From contig NZ_CP011533.1 of the NCBI RefSeq assembly GCF_001704275.1, positions 7,812,001 through 7,876,000 of the forward strand: a stretch of DNA of 64,000 nt, read 5' to 3'. Shown piece by piece: positions 8,815-18,115 of this stretch (the stretch's first letter is position 1; each line of letters opens with the position of its first letter). The notes beneath the pieces were generated by a model that was not told the DNA's origin, did no database searches, and worked only from the letters and a program-made list of their open reading frames with translations. The position numbers and the translations under genes were made by a program. This DNA comes from Streptomyces noursei ATCC 11455 (lineage in GTDB: Bacteria > Actinomycetota > Actinomycetes > Streptomycetales > Streptomycetaceae).

Positions 8815-10182
8815 TCATCCCTTCGAGGTGGCGAGCAGCGCGACATTGCCGTCGAACTGCCACAGCGGGTTGGGTGTGTCGCCCTGCGGGGTGTGCACCA
8901 GGAAGTAGCCGTTGACTTCCTTCGGTCCATCGCCGTCGGCCATGAACCGCCCATCCGGGGTCACGTCGAGCTGATAGACGGCCTGGCCGGCGGCGTCGAC
9001 GCCGGGGAGGTGCCAGGAGACGACGCAGCGCCAGTCGTTGCCCGCCCCTTGCGCGGCAGTCCGGAGGTCACCCTTGGTGCACGTCGCCTCGGCTTTGAGC
9101 CGGGCTTCGGTGACGTGGGGCCGGTGGAGCTGCTCGGTCTGCATGCGGTACAGGTGGGCGAACGCCGTGGCGACCGAGCGCTGCACCTTGTCCTGCTCGA
9201 TGCCGGAGCCGGTGGCCGTGGCCGACGTGGCCAGGACCGCCATCGTCACGGCGACCAGCCCGGCCAGCGGCAGGACTCCGACGGTGACCGTGCGGCGCCC
9301 CGAACCGTCGTGGCTCAGGTTCGTGAAGTCGCGCCGCAGGAACAGCAGGTAGGCCAGCGCCGTCGCCAGCACGGCCCACGCCAGGCTGACACCGATGCCG
9401 ATCAGGAGCGGGGCGAGCTGGGCCGGGCCGGTGAACAGACCGTTCCAGGCGATGAAGGCGTAGCTGGGCAGGGCGAGGCGGACGGCGACGGGCAGTGGCA
9501 TCATCTGGGCGAGCTGCATCGCGAGGGCGACGAGGACGGGCACCAGCAGTCCCATCGGGGAGCGCCCCAGCGCGACGGAGCCGAGCAGTCCGATCCCGGC
9601 GAGGGAGAGGGCCGGAGCGAGGACGCAGACCCAGGCGAGCAGGACCTTGACGGCGGCGTCCGCCGGCGTCAGCAGGTGGCCGTCGAGGCCGACCAGCGGC
9701 TGGTTGCCGACCGCCACGACCCCACCGGCCGCGCTGGAACAGGCCAGCCCGGCCACGAGCAGCATCAGGACGGTGAGGCTGGCGAGCGCCTTCGCGGCGA
9801 AGATCCGCCTGGGCGACCGGACCGCCACGAGCAGGTGGCGCCAGGTGCCGAGCCGGTCCTCGGCGGCGAACACGTCGCCGGCGACCACCGAGGTCAGCAG
9901 CGGAAGCGCCCAGGTGCCCGCGAAACCGAGCATCACCAGTGATCCGGCCCATCCCGTGGCGTGCATCCAGCGGCCGAAGAGGGTGTCGACGGGGAGCGTG
10001 CTCTGTTGGCCCACCGCGGCGACGAAGAGCGCCGGCGCGATCCAGCAGGCGAGAACCAGCAGGCGGATCCGCCACTGCGAGACCAGCTTGACCAGCTCGA
10101 AGCGGTAGCCACGCGCCACCGAGGCGCGGCGGGTACCGGCACCGTGGGGCCGGGCGTGGGCGTCCGTGAGGGTCGCGTTCAT
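8815..10182 (-). CDS. ABC transporter permease with extracytoplasmic C-terminal domain
   Basis: About 455 residues. Six or more hydrophobic helices occupy roughly residues 35-345, with the ABC-2-type feature GDVFAAEDRLGTWRHLLVAVRSP after helix 2. After the last helix about 110 soluble residues follow, including two Cys and a WRCVVSWHLPG segment that probably lies outside the membrane. The ATG at 10182 overlaps the stop of the ATPase gene (ATGA), so the permease and ATPase are translationally coupled. The open frame running upstream to 10521 is the antisense-like overlap of the ATPase and was trimmed. Confidence 0.82.
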   Translation of the reverse strand: MNATLTDAHARPHGAGTRRASVARGYRFELVKLVSQWRIRLLVLACWIAPALFVAAVGQQSTLPVDTLFGRWMHATGWAGSLVMLGFAGTWALPLLTSVVAGDVFAAEDRLGTWRHLLVAVRSPRRIFAAKALASLTVLMLLVAGLACSSAAGGVVAVGNQPLVGLDGHLLTPADAAVKVLLAWVCVLAPALSLAGIGLLGSVALGRSPMGLLVPVLVALAMQLAQMMPLPVAVRLALPSYAFIAWNGLFTGPAQLAPLLIGIGVSLAWAVLATALAYLLFLRRDFTNLSHDGSGRRTVTVGVLPLAGLVAVTMAVLATSATATGSGIEQDKVQRSVATAFAHLYRMQTEQLHRPHVTEARLKAEATCTKGDLRTAAQGAGNDWRCVVSWHLPGVDAAGQAVYQLDVTPDGRFMADGDGPKEVNGYFLVHTPQGDTPNPLWQFDGNVALLATSKG

Positions 10183-11120
10183 CGCGCGCCCTCCTCGGGT
10201 TCGGTGAGGGCGAGGAACGCGGCCTCCAGCGGCGATACCACGGGGGAGAGCTCGCGTACCGCGACGCCCGCCCGCACCAGCCGCACCACCAGCTCGTCGA
10301 GGGCAGGCACCGGCGCGCGCACGACGAGCACCTGCGCCTCGTGCCGCGCCCCGGCGTCTTCGACGAGGCGGATCCCGTCTGCCTCGGCGGCCAGTCGGCG
10401 GGCGGCGTGCGCGTCGGAGGTGCGTACGCGGTAGTCGAGTTCCCGCTCCTCGGCGGCCAGTTCGCTCAACGGTCCGGAGAAGACGATCCGTCCGGCGGCG
10501 AGGATGCTGACGTCGGAGCACAGGGCCTCGACGTCGTCCATGCGGTGACTGGAGAGCACGACGCCGGTGCCGTCCGCCGCGAGCCGGGTCAGGACACCGT
10601 GCACATGCTTCTTGCCGGCCGGATCCAGGCCGTTGGACGGCTCGTCGAGCACGAGCAGCCGGGGCTTGGTGAGCAGCGCCGCGGCCAGCCCCAGCCGCTG
10701 TCGCATGCCGAGGGAGAAGCCGCGCGCCCGGTCGTCGGCGACATCGGTGAGCCCGACCTGCGCCAGCGCGTCGTCGATCGCCGTCGTCCGCGCGTCGTCA
10801 CCGCGGAGCGCGGCCAGCGCGGCGAGGTTCTGCCGGGCGGTGAGCGAGGGGTAGAGACCGGGTCCGTCCACGAAGCCCGCGACACCGTCCGGAGCGTCGA
10901 GCACCCGCCCCACCGGCGTACCCAGGATCCGGAGGCTGCCGCTGTCGGCGACGGACAGACCCAGCAGAAGGCCGAGCAGGGTCGTCTTGCCGGCGCCGTT
11001 CGGTCCGACCAGGCCGTGAATCCGCCCCTGCGTCACATCCAGGTCGACGCCGTCGAGTGCGACGACGTCGCCGAACCACTTGGTGATCCCCCGAGCCCGG
11101 ACTGCGAGGAGTGCGTCCAT
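10179..11120 (-). CDS. ABC transporter ATP-binding protein
   Basis: A 313-residue ATPase of the DrrA/CcmA-like export type. Walker A is GPNGAGKTT (about 39-47), the ABC signature is FSLGMRQRLGLA (about 136-147), Walker B is LLVLDEPSNGLDP, and the switch His is in VVLSSHRMDDVE. The last about 90 residues form the extra domain seen in such exporters. It is the first gene of the ATPase-permease-phosphoesterase operon, with aaggga before the ATG. Confidence 0.92.
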   Translation of the reverse strand: MDALLAVRARGITKWFGDVVALDGVDLDVTQGRIHGLVGPNGAGKTTLLGLLLGLSVADSGSLRILGTPVGRVLDAPDGVAGFVDGPGLYPSLTARQNLAALAALRGDDARTTAIDDALAQVGLTDVADDRARGFSLGMRQRLGLAAALLTKPRLLVLDEPSNGLDPAGKKHVHGVLTRLAADGTGVVLSSHRMDDVEALCSDVSILAAGRIVFSGPLSELAAEERELDYRVRTSDAHAARRLAAEADGIRLVEDAGARHEAQVLVVRAPVPALDELVVRLVRAGVAVRELSPVVSPLEAAFLALTEPEEGAR

Positions 11121-11536
11121 GAGTCCCTTCCTTCGAAAGCCTCAAGGACCGTAGAGGCGGTGCGCGACAACGTTCAGGAGCAGTCAGCTGAATGCTCAAG
11201 AAACGGTTGACGACCGGTATGCGCCGCGACCATGCCCGGCCGGGCGCCGAGGAGCGAGCAATTGTCAAGAGTTGTGGATAGCGCCCTCACTGGTGGGCAG
11301 TTGAGGTTTCGGGACCGTTCGATCTCGGTGGGCGTTTGATCCGCTGATGCATGCTGAAGCCCGGTTTGTTCCATGCCCGACTTGCAGGGTAAATAGCTTT
11401 TATGGAGATTTGCGAGGTCGGCCGCCGGCCTCGCACTCGGCGATTTTGACCGAAACAGCCCATGAAGCGTGTCTGGCCTGAAAGCCAGCTGGTTCGTTCG
11501 CTTTGCCGGTCTCGTGGATCCCGTCGACGGGCTGCC
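11121..11536. other. non-coding stretch upstream of the ABC operon
   Basis: About 415 bp between the ABC ATPase start and the MITE-like element. It must contain the promoter of the minus-strand ABC operon, but no clear -35/-10 pair, dyad or convincing reading frame was found. Short frames here have atypical codon use. Confidence 0.4.
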
Positions 11537-11704
11537 CTAGGGCGCTTCTGATGGATCTCCGTGGAAGAAGGAGCGGCGCCTGGTGCGTGCGATCGCAAGG
11601 CGCCGGGATGTCTTCATAGCGGAGCTATGGGGGCATTTCGGCAACGCCGCGAGCGTGCGTGGCAGGCGCCGCGACGCCGCGGAGATCCATCAGAAGCGCC
11701 CTAG
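11537..11704. mobile_element. MITE-like element with perfect terminal inverted repeats and CTAG flanks
   Basis: The ends GGCGCTTCTGATGGATCTCC (from 11541) and its exact complement (to 11700) are perfect 21-bp inverted repeats, flanked on both sides by CTAG. The 160-bp body has no gene but contains further palindromes such as catagcggagctatg. This is the structure of a miniature inverted-repeat transposable element mobilised in trans by an IS transposase that duplicates CTAG. As CTAG is itself a palindrome it could be part of the repeat. No matching transposase was identified in the window. Confidence 0.75.
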
Positions 11705-11972
11705 CCCCCGCATGCAGCGAACCGGGCGGCCAAGCCCTCGGACAGAACGCCGCGAGATGGCCTAAATGGTCATTTCGAATCGGGATCCAACGCCCACTCA
11801 GGACATCGTTGACCATGCGTTCTCAGGACAGGGCGGACCGGAACTCCACTCGGCACCACCCACGTCTCCCACGACGAACAACTCGCCCTCACACTGGCGG
11901 CATGAGCACCACAGCAGACAGCTGAGGTCACATCGACCAACAAGGTCCTACGGGCTCAGGACCGCGGTGGCT

Positions 11973-12632
11973 TCAGCGGACGACGCCGTGTTCCCAGGCC
12001 CAGGCTGCGATCTCCACACGGTTGCGGGCCGGCAGTTTGTCCTGGACCCGGCTGAGGTGGCTCTTGATGGTGCTGAGCGAGAGAGTCAGTTGTGCGGCGA
12101 TCTCGTTGTTCGTGTGCCCGCGGGCGACCCGGCTCACGACCTTGAGTTCCTGGGGAGTGAGCCGTCGTGCGGCGGCGGCCGCGGTCTCAGCGCGTGACGG
12201 TTTGCTCAGGTGTTCCAGGAGCCGAACGGTGACGGACGGCGAGATGAGGGAGTCACCTTTGACAGCGGCATGCACTGCTTCGATCAGCAGCCGGGGGCCG
12301 GAGTTCTTGACCACGAAGCCACTGGCACCGGCGCGGAGCGCTCCGTAGACGTACTCGTCCATGTCGAACGTCGTCACGATGACGATCTTTGTACCGTCCG
12401 TCGCGGCTCCCTGTGCCTGGCGCAGGCGCCTGGTCGCCTCCAGGCCGTCCAGTTTCGGCATGCGGATGTCCATCAAGCAGACGTCCGGCCGCAGCCGGTG
12501 AACTGCCTCGACCGCCTCCGCGCCGTCGGAGGCCTCCCCGATCACGGAGATGTCGTCTTGCCCCTCCAGGATGAGGCGGAAGCCCATCCGCACCATCTCT
12601 TGATCGTCGGCGATCACCACAGAGACGCTCAC
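11973..12632 (-). CDS. NarL/LuxR-family response regulator
   Basis: About 219 residues. The receiver domain (1-120) has the acidic pocket (VVIADDQEMVRMGF), the phospho-acceptor Asp in CLMDIRMPKLDG, the Thr in VTTFD and the Lys in GFVVKN. The C-terminal LuxR helix-turn-helix is LTPQELKVVSRVARGHTNNEIAAQL...TIKSHLSRV. Two GTG starts are possible: 12653, overlapping the kinase stop (GTGA), and 12632, preceded by a purine-rich site and followed directly by the receiver fold. I chose 12632. Partner of the histidine kinase just upstream. Confidence 0.9.
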   Translation of the reverse strand: MSVSVVIADDQEMVRMGFRLILEGQDDISVIGEASDGAEAVEAVHRLRPDVCLMDIRMPKLDGLEATRRLRQAQGAATDGTKIVIVTTFDMDEYVYGALRAGASGFVVKNSGPRLLIEAVHAAVKGDSLISPSVTVRLLEHLSKPSRAETAAAAARRLTPQELKVVSRVARGHTNNEIAAQLTLSLSTIKSHLSRVQDKLPARNRVEIAAWAWEHGVVR

Positions 12633-12649
12633 TACGGGTCCCCACTCCC

Positions 12650-13816
12650 TCACTTCATGGGTATCGACGCAGCCAGCTCCCAGCCGCCCTCCGGCATGGG
12701 GCCGCTGCTGAGCTCACCGCCCAGCTCGACCACCCGCTCCGACAGGCCGACCATGCCGAAACCGCTGGGGCGGAACCAGACCCGGCCGCGTTGCTGACCG
12801 CTCGCGTTGTCACGTACGCGGACGACCAGTCGGTCTCCGTCGGTTCCCAGCTTGACATGCACGGTGGTCGCGGTGCGGGCGTGCTTGCGGATGTTGGTCA
12901 GGCCCTCCTGGACCAGTCGTTCCACGGACTTGGCGAGTTGTGGCGACCAGACGGTACCGTCCACGTCGTCGGCTATGTCCAGCCAGGCCTGCTGGCCGGT
13001 GCCGCTGAACTGGTGGACGAGCTCCTCGATCCTCGTCATGGCGGGGGTGACGGGTGCCTCCGCCACGGCTCCGTCCGCTTTGCGCAGGAGTCGGACCATG
13101 CGGCTCATCGCCACCAGCCCTTCCTGGCCGGTCCGCTCGATGTTGGCGAACAGCTTGCGTGCCGTGGCCGGGTCACGTTCCGCGGTGGGTTCACCAGCCT
13201 GGGCCTGGACGACCATGGCCGTGACGTAGTGGGCCACGTGATCGTGCAAGTCGCGGGCGAGGTCCAGGCGTTCTGCCTGGCGTACGTTCTCCGCGGCGGT
13301 CCTGCGTCTGCCGTCCTCGGCTCGCAGGTAGCCGCCCAGCAGCACGAAACCCACCGGCAGCAGGGTGAACAGGCCGTCGATGTCATTGAGCACCGGCAGA
13401 TCCGACAGCGTTGGAGCGCGGCCCTCGATCCGTACGACCGCCACGAAGAGCGGGACCACCGACAACATGAGCGGCACAGGTCGTCCATACCGGCAGGAAA
13501 GGCACAACAGCACCAGAAGCCCGAGAAGTTCGACCCAACCGGGGGTGCGCTGGAGCACGGTGCCCTTCACCAGGGACGTGGTCAGCAACGAGACGGTCGC
13601 CACGACGACGCACAGCGCGCCTGCCGTCCACTGCCGTCCGAACCGGTACAGCCGCAACTGCGCGGCGGCGGCGCCCAGCGCCATGACCCCGCTGGCGACC
13701 ACCGCAAGGCCGACGTAGCTGAAGCTCACCACGGATGCGTCGAGCAGCACGAGCAGCGCGCTCAGACACAGTGCGGCGACCGTCCCGGGGGAGGGACGCG
13801 GGATAGGGCGGGGCAT
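12650..13816 (-). CDS. sensor histidine kinase (HisKA_3 type)
   Basis: About 388 residues. The first about 165 form a bundle of six hydrophobic helices (a membrane sensor without a large external domain). The dimerisation motif with the phospho-accepting His is ERLDLARDLHDHVAHYVTAM. The ATP-binding part has VQEGLTNIRKHA (N box) and SGFGMVGLSERV (G box). Such kinases pair with NarL-type regulators, here the gene directly downstream. The ATG at 13816 precedes the helices, though its ribosome site is poor. It is divergent from the lipoprotein/ABC operon, the likely target. Confidence 0.88.
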   Translation of the reverse strand: MPRPIPRPSPGTVAALCLSALLVLLDASVVSFSYVGLAVVASGVMALGAAAAQLRLYRFGRQWTAGALCVVVATVSLLTTSLVKGTVLQRTPGWVELLGLLVLLCLSCRYGRPVPLMLSVVPLFVAVVRIEGRAPTLSDLPVLNDIDGLFTLLPVGFVLLGGYLRAEDGRRRTAAENVRQAERLDLARDLHDHVAHYVTAMVVQAQAGEPTAERDPATARKLFANIERTGQEGLVAMSRMVRLLRKADGAVAEAPVTPAMTRIEELVHQFSGTGQQAWLDIADDVDGTVWSPQLAKSVERLVQEGLTNIRKHARTATTVHVKLGTDGDRLVVRVRDNASGQQRGRVWFRPSGFGMVGLSERVVELGGELSSGPMPEGGWELAASIPMK

Positions 13817-13989
13817 GGTGAGGAGTTTAGACGGCCGTTCGCCGGCCCTCGGAACGGAGCAGGCCGATACGTACTTTCGGCCGATGCCGCCAGAGCGAAT
13901 ACCGTCTTTCGACGGCATCGCGACCCGTCGGCCGCTCCCCACAATGGTGCGTGTCCAGGCAAAAGATCCTCCCGTCACCAGGAGTTGCT

Positions 13990-14361
13990 GTGAAGTTCCC
14001 CGCGTTCCGTACACATGTCAGGTCCCTGCTGGCGACGGGATCCGTGGTTGTGGCAGCCGTGTCGCTCACCGGCTGCGGCCTCTTCGGCCAAAGCTGGGAC
14101 GTGAAGATGGAGGTGACAGGTCCCGGCAGCGCCGATGTCGGCTACGCCTTCTCCGGTGACAGCAACGGGAAGACGGCGCTCAATCAGAAGCTGCCCTGGA
14201 ACAAGGCCCAGAACGTCGGCTTCGGCTTCAACGATCTGGGCGTCAAGAACCCGAAACCCGGCACCGTCTGCCGTATCTACGTCGACGGCAAGCTCAAGGA
14301 TGAGCAGAACAAGCCCAACGCCAGGGGCTTCCTGTCGTGCTCCATCCACCTGAAGGGCTGA
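13990..14361 (+). CDS. MmpS-like lipoprotein
   Basis: About 123 residues starting at a GTG with ribosome site aggagtt. A lipoprotein signal peptide (basic start, hydrophobic run, lipobox LTGC) puts it on the outer face of the membrane. The mature part (WDVKMEVTGPGSADVGYAF, later VCRIYVDGK) resembles the beta-sandwich of MmpS-type accessory proteins. It is first in an operon with an ABC ATPase (4 bp downstream) and an FtsX-type permease, so it probably assists that exporter. The fold assignment is by pattern only. Confidence 0.72.
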   Translation: MKFPAFRTHVRSLLATGSVVVAAVSLTGCGLFGQSWDVKMEVTGPGSADVGYAFSGDSNGKTALNQKLPWNKAQNVGFGFNDLGVKNPKPGTVCRIYVDGKLKDEQNKPNARGFLSCSIHLKG

Positions 14362-14365
14362 TCCG

Positions 14366-15133
14366 ATGACTTTGACGAGCGTGGCCGCTCGCACGGCGGT
14401 CCGCGCGACCGGCGTCACCAAGGTGTACGGGGCGGAAAAGCCCGGCACCGCCGCGTCGGTCGGCGTCCAGGCACTGCGCGGAGTCGACCTGGAGATCGGC
14501 GAGGGAAGCTTCGTGGCCGTCATGGGACCTTCCGGATCCGGGAAGTCCACCCTGATGCACTGCCTTGCCGGCCTGGACCGTCCGTCCTCCGGCACGATCA
14601 CTCTGGAGGACACCGAGATCACCGCACTGTCCGAGCGACAGCGCACGGACCTGCGTCGCGACCGCATCGGCTTCGTCTTCCAGCAGTACCACCTGCTACC
14701 AGAGTTGAACGGCTCCGAGAACATTCTGCTACCGCTGGAGATAGCGGGCCGCCGCCCCGACCAGGACTGGCTGGACACGCTCGTGAACACCCTTCAGATC
14801 GGTGATCAACTCTCGCGCCGCCCCTCGGAGTTGTCCGGCGGACAGCAGCAGCGCATCGGCATCGCTCGCGCGCTGGCGGCCCGTCCCGCAGTCGTCTTCG
14901 CGGACGAGCCCACCGGCAATCTAGACGCCGGCTCCGGCCGGCACGTATTGGAGTTCCTGCGCTACTCCACCCGCGAGTTCGGGCAGACGGTGGTGATGGT
15001 CACGCACGACCCGGTGGCGGCCTCCTATTCCGACCGCGTCGTGCTGCTGCTGGACGGTCGCATCAGCGGCAGGGTCGACGGACCCACCCCCGAGTCCGTA
15101 CTCGACGCGCTCCAGAACCCGGGGAAGCGGTGA
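14366..15133 (+). CDS. MacB/LolD-type ABC transporter ATP-binding protein
   Basis: A 255-residue ATPase with Walker A GPSGSGKST, Q-loop FVFQQYHLLPELN, the signature LSGGQQQRIGIARAL, Walker B VVFADEPTGNLD and switch His in VMVTHDP. The Q-Q-x-H-L-L-P and EPTGNLD wording is typical of the LolD/MacB/FtsE group, which work with FtsX-like permeases. Its stop overlaps the GTG of the permease gene. It is probably induced by the divergent two-component system, as in antimicrobial-peptide detoxification modules. Confidence 0.93.
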   Translation: MTLTSVAARTAVRATGVTKVYGAEKPGTAASVGVQALRGVDLEIGEGSFVAVMGPSGSGKSTLMHCLAGLDRPSSGTITLEDTEITALSERQRTDLRRDRIGFVFQQYHLLPELNGSENILLPLEIAGRRPDQDWLDTLVNTLQIGDQLSRRPSELSGGQQQRIGIARALAARPAVVFADEPTGNLDAGSGRHVLEFLRYSTREFGQTVVMVTHDPVAASYSDRVVLLLDGRISGRVDGPTPESVLDALQNPGKR

Positions 15134-17655
15134 GGGCGTTGAGGGCATCGGGGCTGACCAAGGCGGCGATACGGCAGATCGCGGCCAGGCCGTCACGGCT
15201 GCTGCTCACCGGCTGCACACTGATGGTGACGGCTTTCTTCCTGGCCGGTTCGATCGTCTTCACCGACACCCTGAAGCGGCAGTTGGCCGACGACCTCTCG
15301 CCGGTCGCCGCGGGCACGGCCGTGGTGGTCGGCACGGAAGGCACCCAGCCGCTCGACGACAAGAGGGTCGAGGAACTCAAGAACGTACCGGGAGTGGCCG
15401 AGGTCCAACCCGTGGCCACCGGCAGCGTGCTTCTGAAAGGTGCGGGCCGTGACCCCTACCCGCTGATCGGCACGGCGCTCACGGGGCCGCAGTCCGTCAT
15501 CCGCCCGTTGCAGGGCACGCTTCCGGACGGGCCCGGTGAGGTCGTGCTCACCCGGATGCTGGCCGACCTGCCAGGCATGGGAGTCGGCAGCCGGATCACA
15601 CTCGTTCCGCAGGCCGGCGTCGGCTCGGCGACCTCCCAGGACGCTCCTGCCCGAACGGTGACCGTGAAGGTCTCGGGCGTCGTCCAGGCCCCCTCGGCCA
15701 TGGGAACCGCCGTGCTCACCACGCCCACCAACGCCCGCTCGTGGCTGGGCACCGGCGGCTGGCAGCAGACGCTGCTCCGCGTCCCGGACCGCCCCGCTGC
15801 CGACGTGGCGTCCACGGTCCAGGCCGAGCTGGGCAGAGGCTTCTCCGTACGCACCGCGTCCAAACTGCGCGCGGAGAGCGGACCCAAGTGGGTCACCACC
15901 GTGTCCACCCTGCTCACGATCTTCGTCGTAGTGGCCCTGCTCGCCGGAACCCTGATCGTCTCCACGACGTATCGGGTGCTGCTCGTGCGGGACCAGACAC
16001 GGCTGGCCCTGCTGCGCTGCGTGGGCGCCCGGCCGGGGCAGGTAATGCGGTCCGTGCTGCTACAGGCCGCGGGTTCCGGGCTGATCGCCGGTGCGGTCGG
16101 AACGGTCGCGGCGATCTGCTGCGCCTTCGCGATCACCGGAATCACAGATCTGCCCGGCCCCGCGATCTCGGCACCCTCACTGTCCGCAGGTGTGCTCGTT
16201 TCCGTGCTGGCTGCCCTGGTCGCGGCGATGCCGGCAGCGAGAGCCGCAGCGCGCGTCGCACCGGTCGCCGCCCTGTCCGTGGCGGCCACCCGCCACGCAC
16301 CGGACCACATCGGCCGGACGCGCGCGCTGATCGGAGCGCTCTGCCTGGGCTGCGCGCTCCTGCTCATCGCCCTCGCCGGGCTCGGCGGCGCGGGCGGTGC
16401 CGTGGCGGCGGTCGGCTCAGTCGCCTCCGCGGTCGCTCTGTTCGGTTGCCTCCTCGCGCTCGGGCCGGCACTGCTGCGCCGCGCGACACTCGCCCTTCAC
16501 CGGCCCGTGCGGGCGGTCGCGGGGCTGGACGGTGCTCTGGCGGTGCGCAACCTGGGCCGTGCCGCGCGCCGGACCGCGGCCTGCGCGACGGTCCTCACCC
16601 TGGGCTTCACCATGGTCGCCGCGGTGCTCGTTACACTGGCTTCGGTGGAGAAGGGCACGGACCGGCGGCTACGGGAGCGCGACCCGGTCGACGTCGTGCT
16701 CGACGCGTCGCGCACCGGCCCGTCGGCGCTCACCCCTGCCGTAGTGAAGGCGGTGGCGGCACAGCCCGAGACCGACGCGGTGGTGCCCGTCACCCGGGTG
16801 GACGGCGTCGCCCTCGGCGGCAACGGCCGCCACCAGGAGACGGAGATCCGAGGCCTCGATCCTGCCGCGATCCCCGCACTGCTCGCCGACAGCCAACGCG
16901 ACTCCCACGGCGGAGACCTGCGGCGTGGCCAGGCAGCCATCTCCACGTCCGTGGCACAGTCGCTGGGGGTCCGTCCCGGCGACCGGATCTCGCTGCGCGT
17001 GTCCGGCGGCGGGAAGTCCAGCGCCGAAGTGGCCCTGATCCATCCGGACGACGCCTACATGCTGGGCGGTGTCGCCGTCCTGCCGGGGGACTTCGCCGAA
17101 CTGGCGCCTCTCGCCCCTGTACGGTCCTTGTACATCACCGCCGTCCACCGAGACAACCCGCTGTCGCTGCGCGCTCCGTTGGACAGAGCGCTGCCTTTGA
17201 ACGCTTCGCTCCACCTGTCTTATCCGGGCGAAGACCGGGCCTCTCTGCGACAGTTGATCAGTCAGCTGCGGATCACGGCACTGGGGCTGGTCGGCATCAC
17301 CGTGCTGGTATCGCTCGTAGGCGTGGCGATCACCCTGACCCTGTCCTCGATGGAACGCGAAAGAGAGAACGGTGTCCTGCGAGCGGTGGGTATGCGCGGC
17401 TCACGCCTGCGCTCCGTGACGGCTTGGGAAGCCGGACTGCTCGGCTTGTACGCGGCCGTCCTCGGCGTCACGCTGGGCTCGCTCTACGGCCGGATGATGC
17501 TCGGTGCGCTGCCCGGTCTCAGCAGCCCCACGATCCCGTACGGGCAGTTGACGGTGACGTTGGTGGGGGCCCTGGCCCTCGTGCTGGGCGCGTCTGTGAT
17601 CCCGGCCCTGCGTTCAGCGGCGGTCTCGCCCATGACGGCCCTGCGCGCGGACTAG
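15130..17655 (+). CDS. FtsX/MacB-like ABC transporter permease
   Basis: About 841 residues with duplicated topology. One helix lies near residues 20-40, a large external domain follows, then three helices around 255-385. A second set follows, with external domain about 490-690 and three final helices. The segments LLRCVGARPGQVMRSVLLQA and GVLRAVGMRGSRLRSVTAWE are the two FtsX-domain cytoplasmic loops. Such permeases move peptides or lipoproteins and do not form a classical channel. GTG start overlapping the ATPase stop; last gene of the operon. Confidence 0.9.
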   Translation: MRALRASGLTKAAIRQIAARPSRLLLTGCTLMVTAFFLAGSIVFTDTLKRQLADDLSPVAAGTAVVVGTEGTQPLDDKRVEELKNVPGVAEVQPVATGSVLLKGAGRDPYPLIGTALTGPQSVIRPLQGTLPDGPGEVVLTRMLADLPGMGVGSRITLVPQAGVGSATSQDAPARTVTVKVSGVVQAPSAMGTAVLTTPTNARSWLGTGGWQQTLLRVPDRPAADVASTVQAELGRGFSVRTASKLRAESGPKWVTTVSTLLTIFVVVALLAGTLIVSTTYRVLLVRDQTRLALLRCVGARPGQVMRSVLLQAAGSGLIAGAVGTVAAICCAFAITGITDLPGPAISAPSLSAGVLVSVLAALVAAMPAARAAARVAPVAALSVAATRHAPDHIGRTRALIGALCLGCALLLIALAGLGGAGGAVAAVGSVASAVALFGCLLALGPALLRRATLALHRPVRAVAGLDGALAVRNLGRAARRTAACATVLTLGFTMVAAVLVTLASVEKGTDRRLRERDPVDVVLDASRTGPSALTPAVVKAVAAQPETDAVVPVTRVDGVALGGNGRHQETEIRGLDPAAIPALLADSQRDSHGGDLRRGQAAISTSVAQSLGVRPGDRISLRVSGGGKSSAEVALIHPDDAYMLGGVAVLPGDFAELAPLAPVRSLYITAVHRDNPLSLRAPLDRALPLNASLHLSYPGEDRASLRQLISQLRITALGLVGITVLVSLVGVAITLTLSSMERERENGVLRAVGMRGSRLRSVTAWEAGLLGLYAAVLGVTLGSLYGRMMLGALPGLSSPTIPYGQLTVTLVGALALVLGASVIPALRSAAVSPMTALRAD

Positions 17656-17670
17656 GGTCTGTGTGATGTT

Positions 17671-18036
17671 GTGATCAACCAGTGGTCGGCAGGAGATCAG
17701 GCCTTCGACCAGCTCGTCCGGGCCTCGGCGCTCAGCAAGAGCCAGGTCAGAGCGGGTCTGGCCTGCCTGCGCGACATCATCGCCGAGCGGAACTGGCCGC
17801 CGCTGATCTGGAGCAGGGCGGGCGGCTACACGTTCTACTCCGACCCCGTCGAGCTCCAGGTATACGAGGTCGCGGTGATCCGCGAGAAACTCACCGAGAT
17901 CCGCCGGTTCATCGCCGGCGTCGTCGCCCCGCACGCCGTCCTGCAGCCCAAGGGCCGCTGGATCAAGCACCTGAACACCCAGCTCAGTTCGGTGGAGTCC
18001 ACGCTCGACGTGATCGCCGGCTACAGCGACGCCTGA
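17671..18036 (+). pseudogene. RacP-like DNA-binding protein, N-terminally truncated
   Basis: The readable 121-codon frame contains LSKSQVRAGLACLRDIIAERNWPPLIW and later VAVIREKLTEIRRFIAG...STLDVIAG. This is similar to the body of RacP-type proteins of Streptomyces mobile regions. The N-terminal 30 or so residues of that family are absent and replaced by sequence running into the permease 3' flank. A GTG/ATG could start a shortened product. Neighbouring IS5-type debris suggests it was cut by transposition. Family name from memory of the pattern, so moderate confidence. Confidence 0.5.
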
Positions 18037-18115
18037 CCCTCACCGATCACCCGGTCCCGGCCGCCTGCGCGGCCGGGCCCGCCAACTGCCTGTCTCGAAA
18101 CCCGGAGGGGAGTTC

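Noticed and set aside
6474..8915. Long plus-strand Val/Gly/Arg-rich frame
   Set aside because: Antisense of the YncE/phosphoesterase gene, which has clear motifs.
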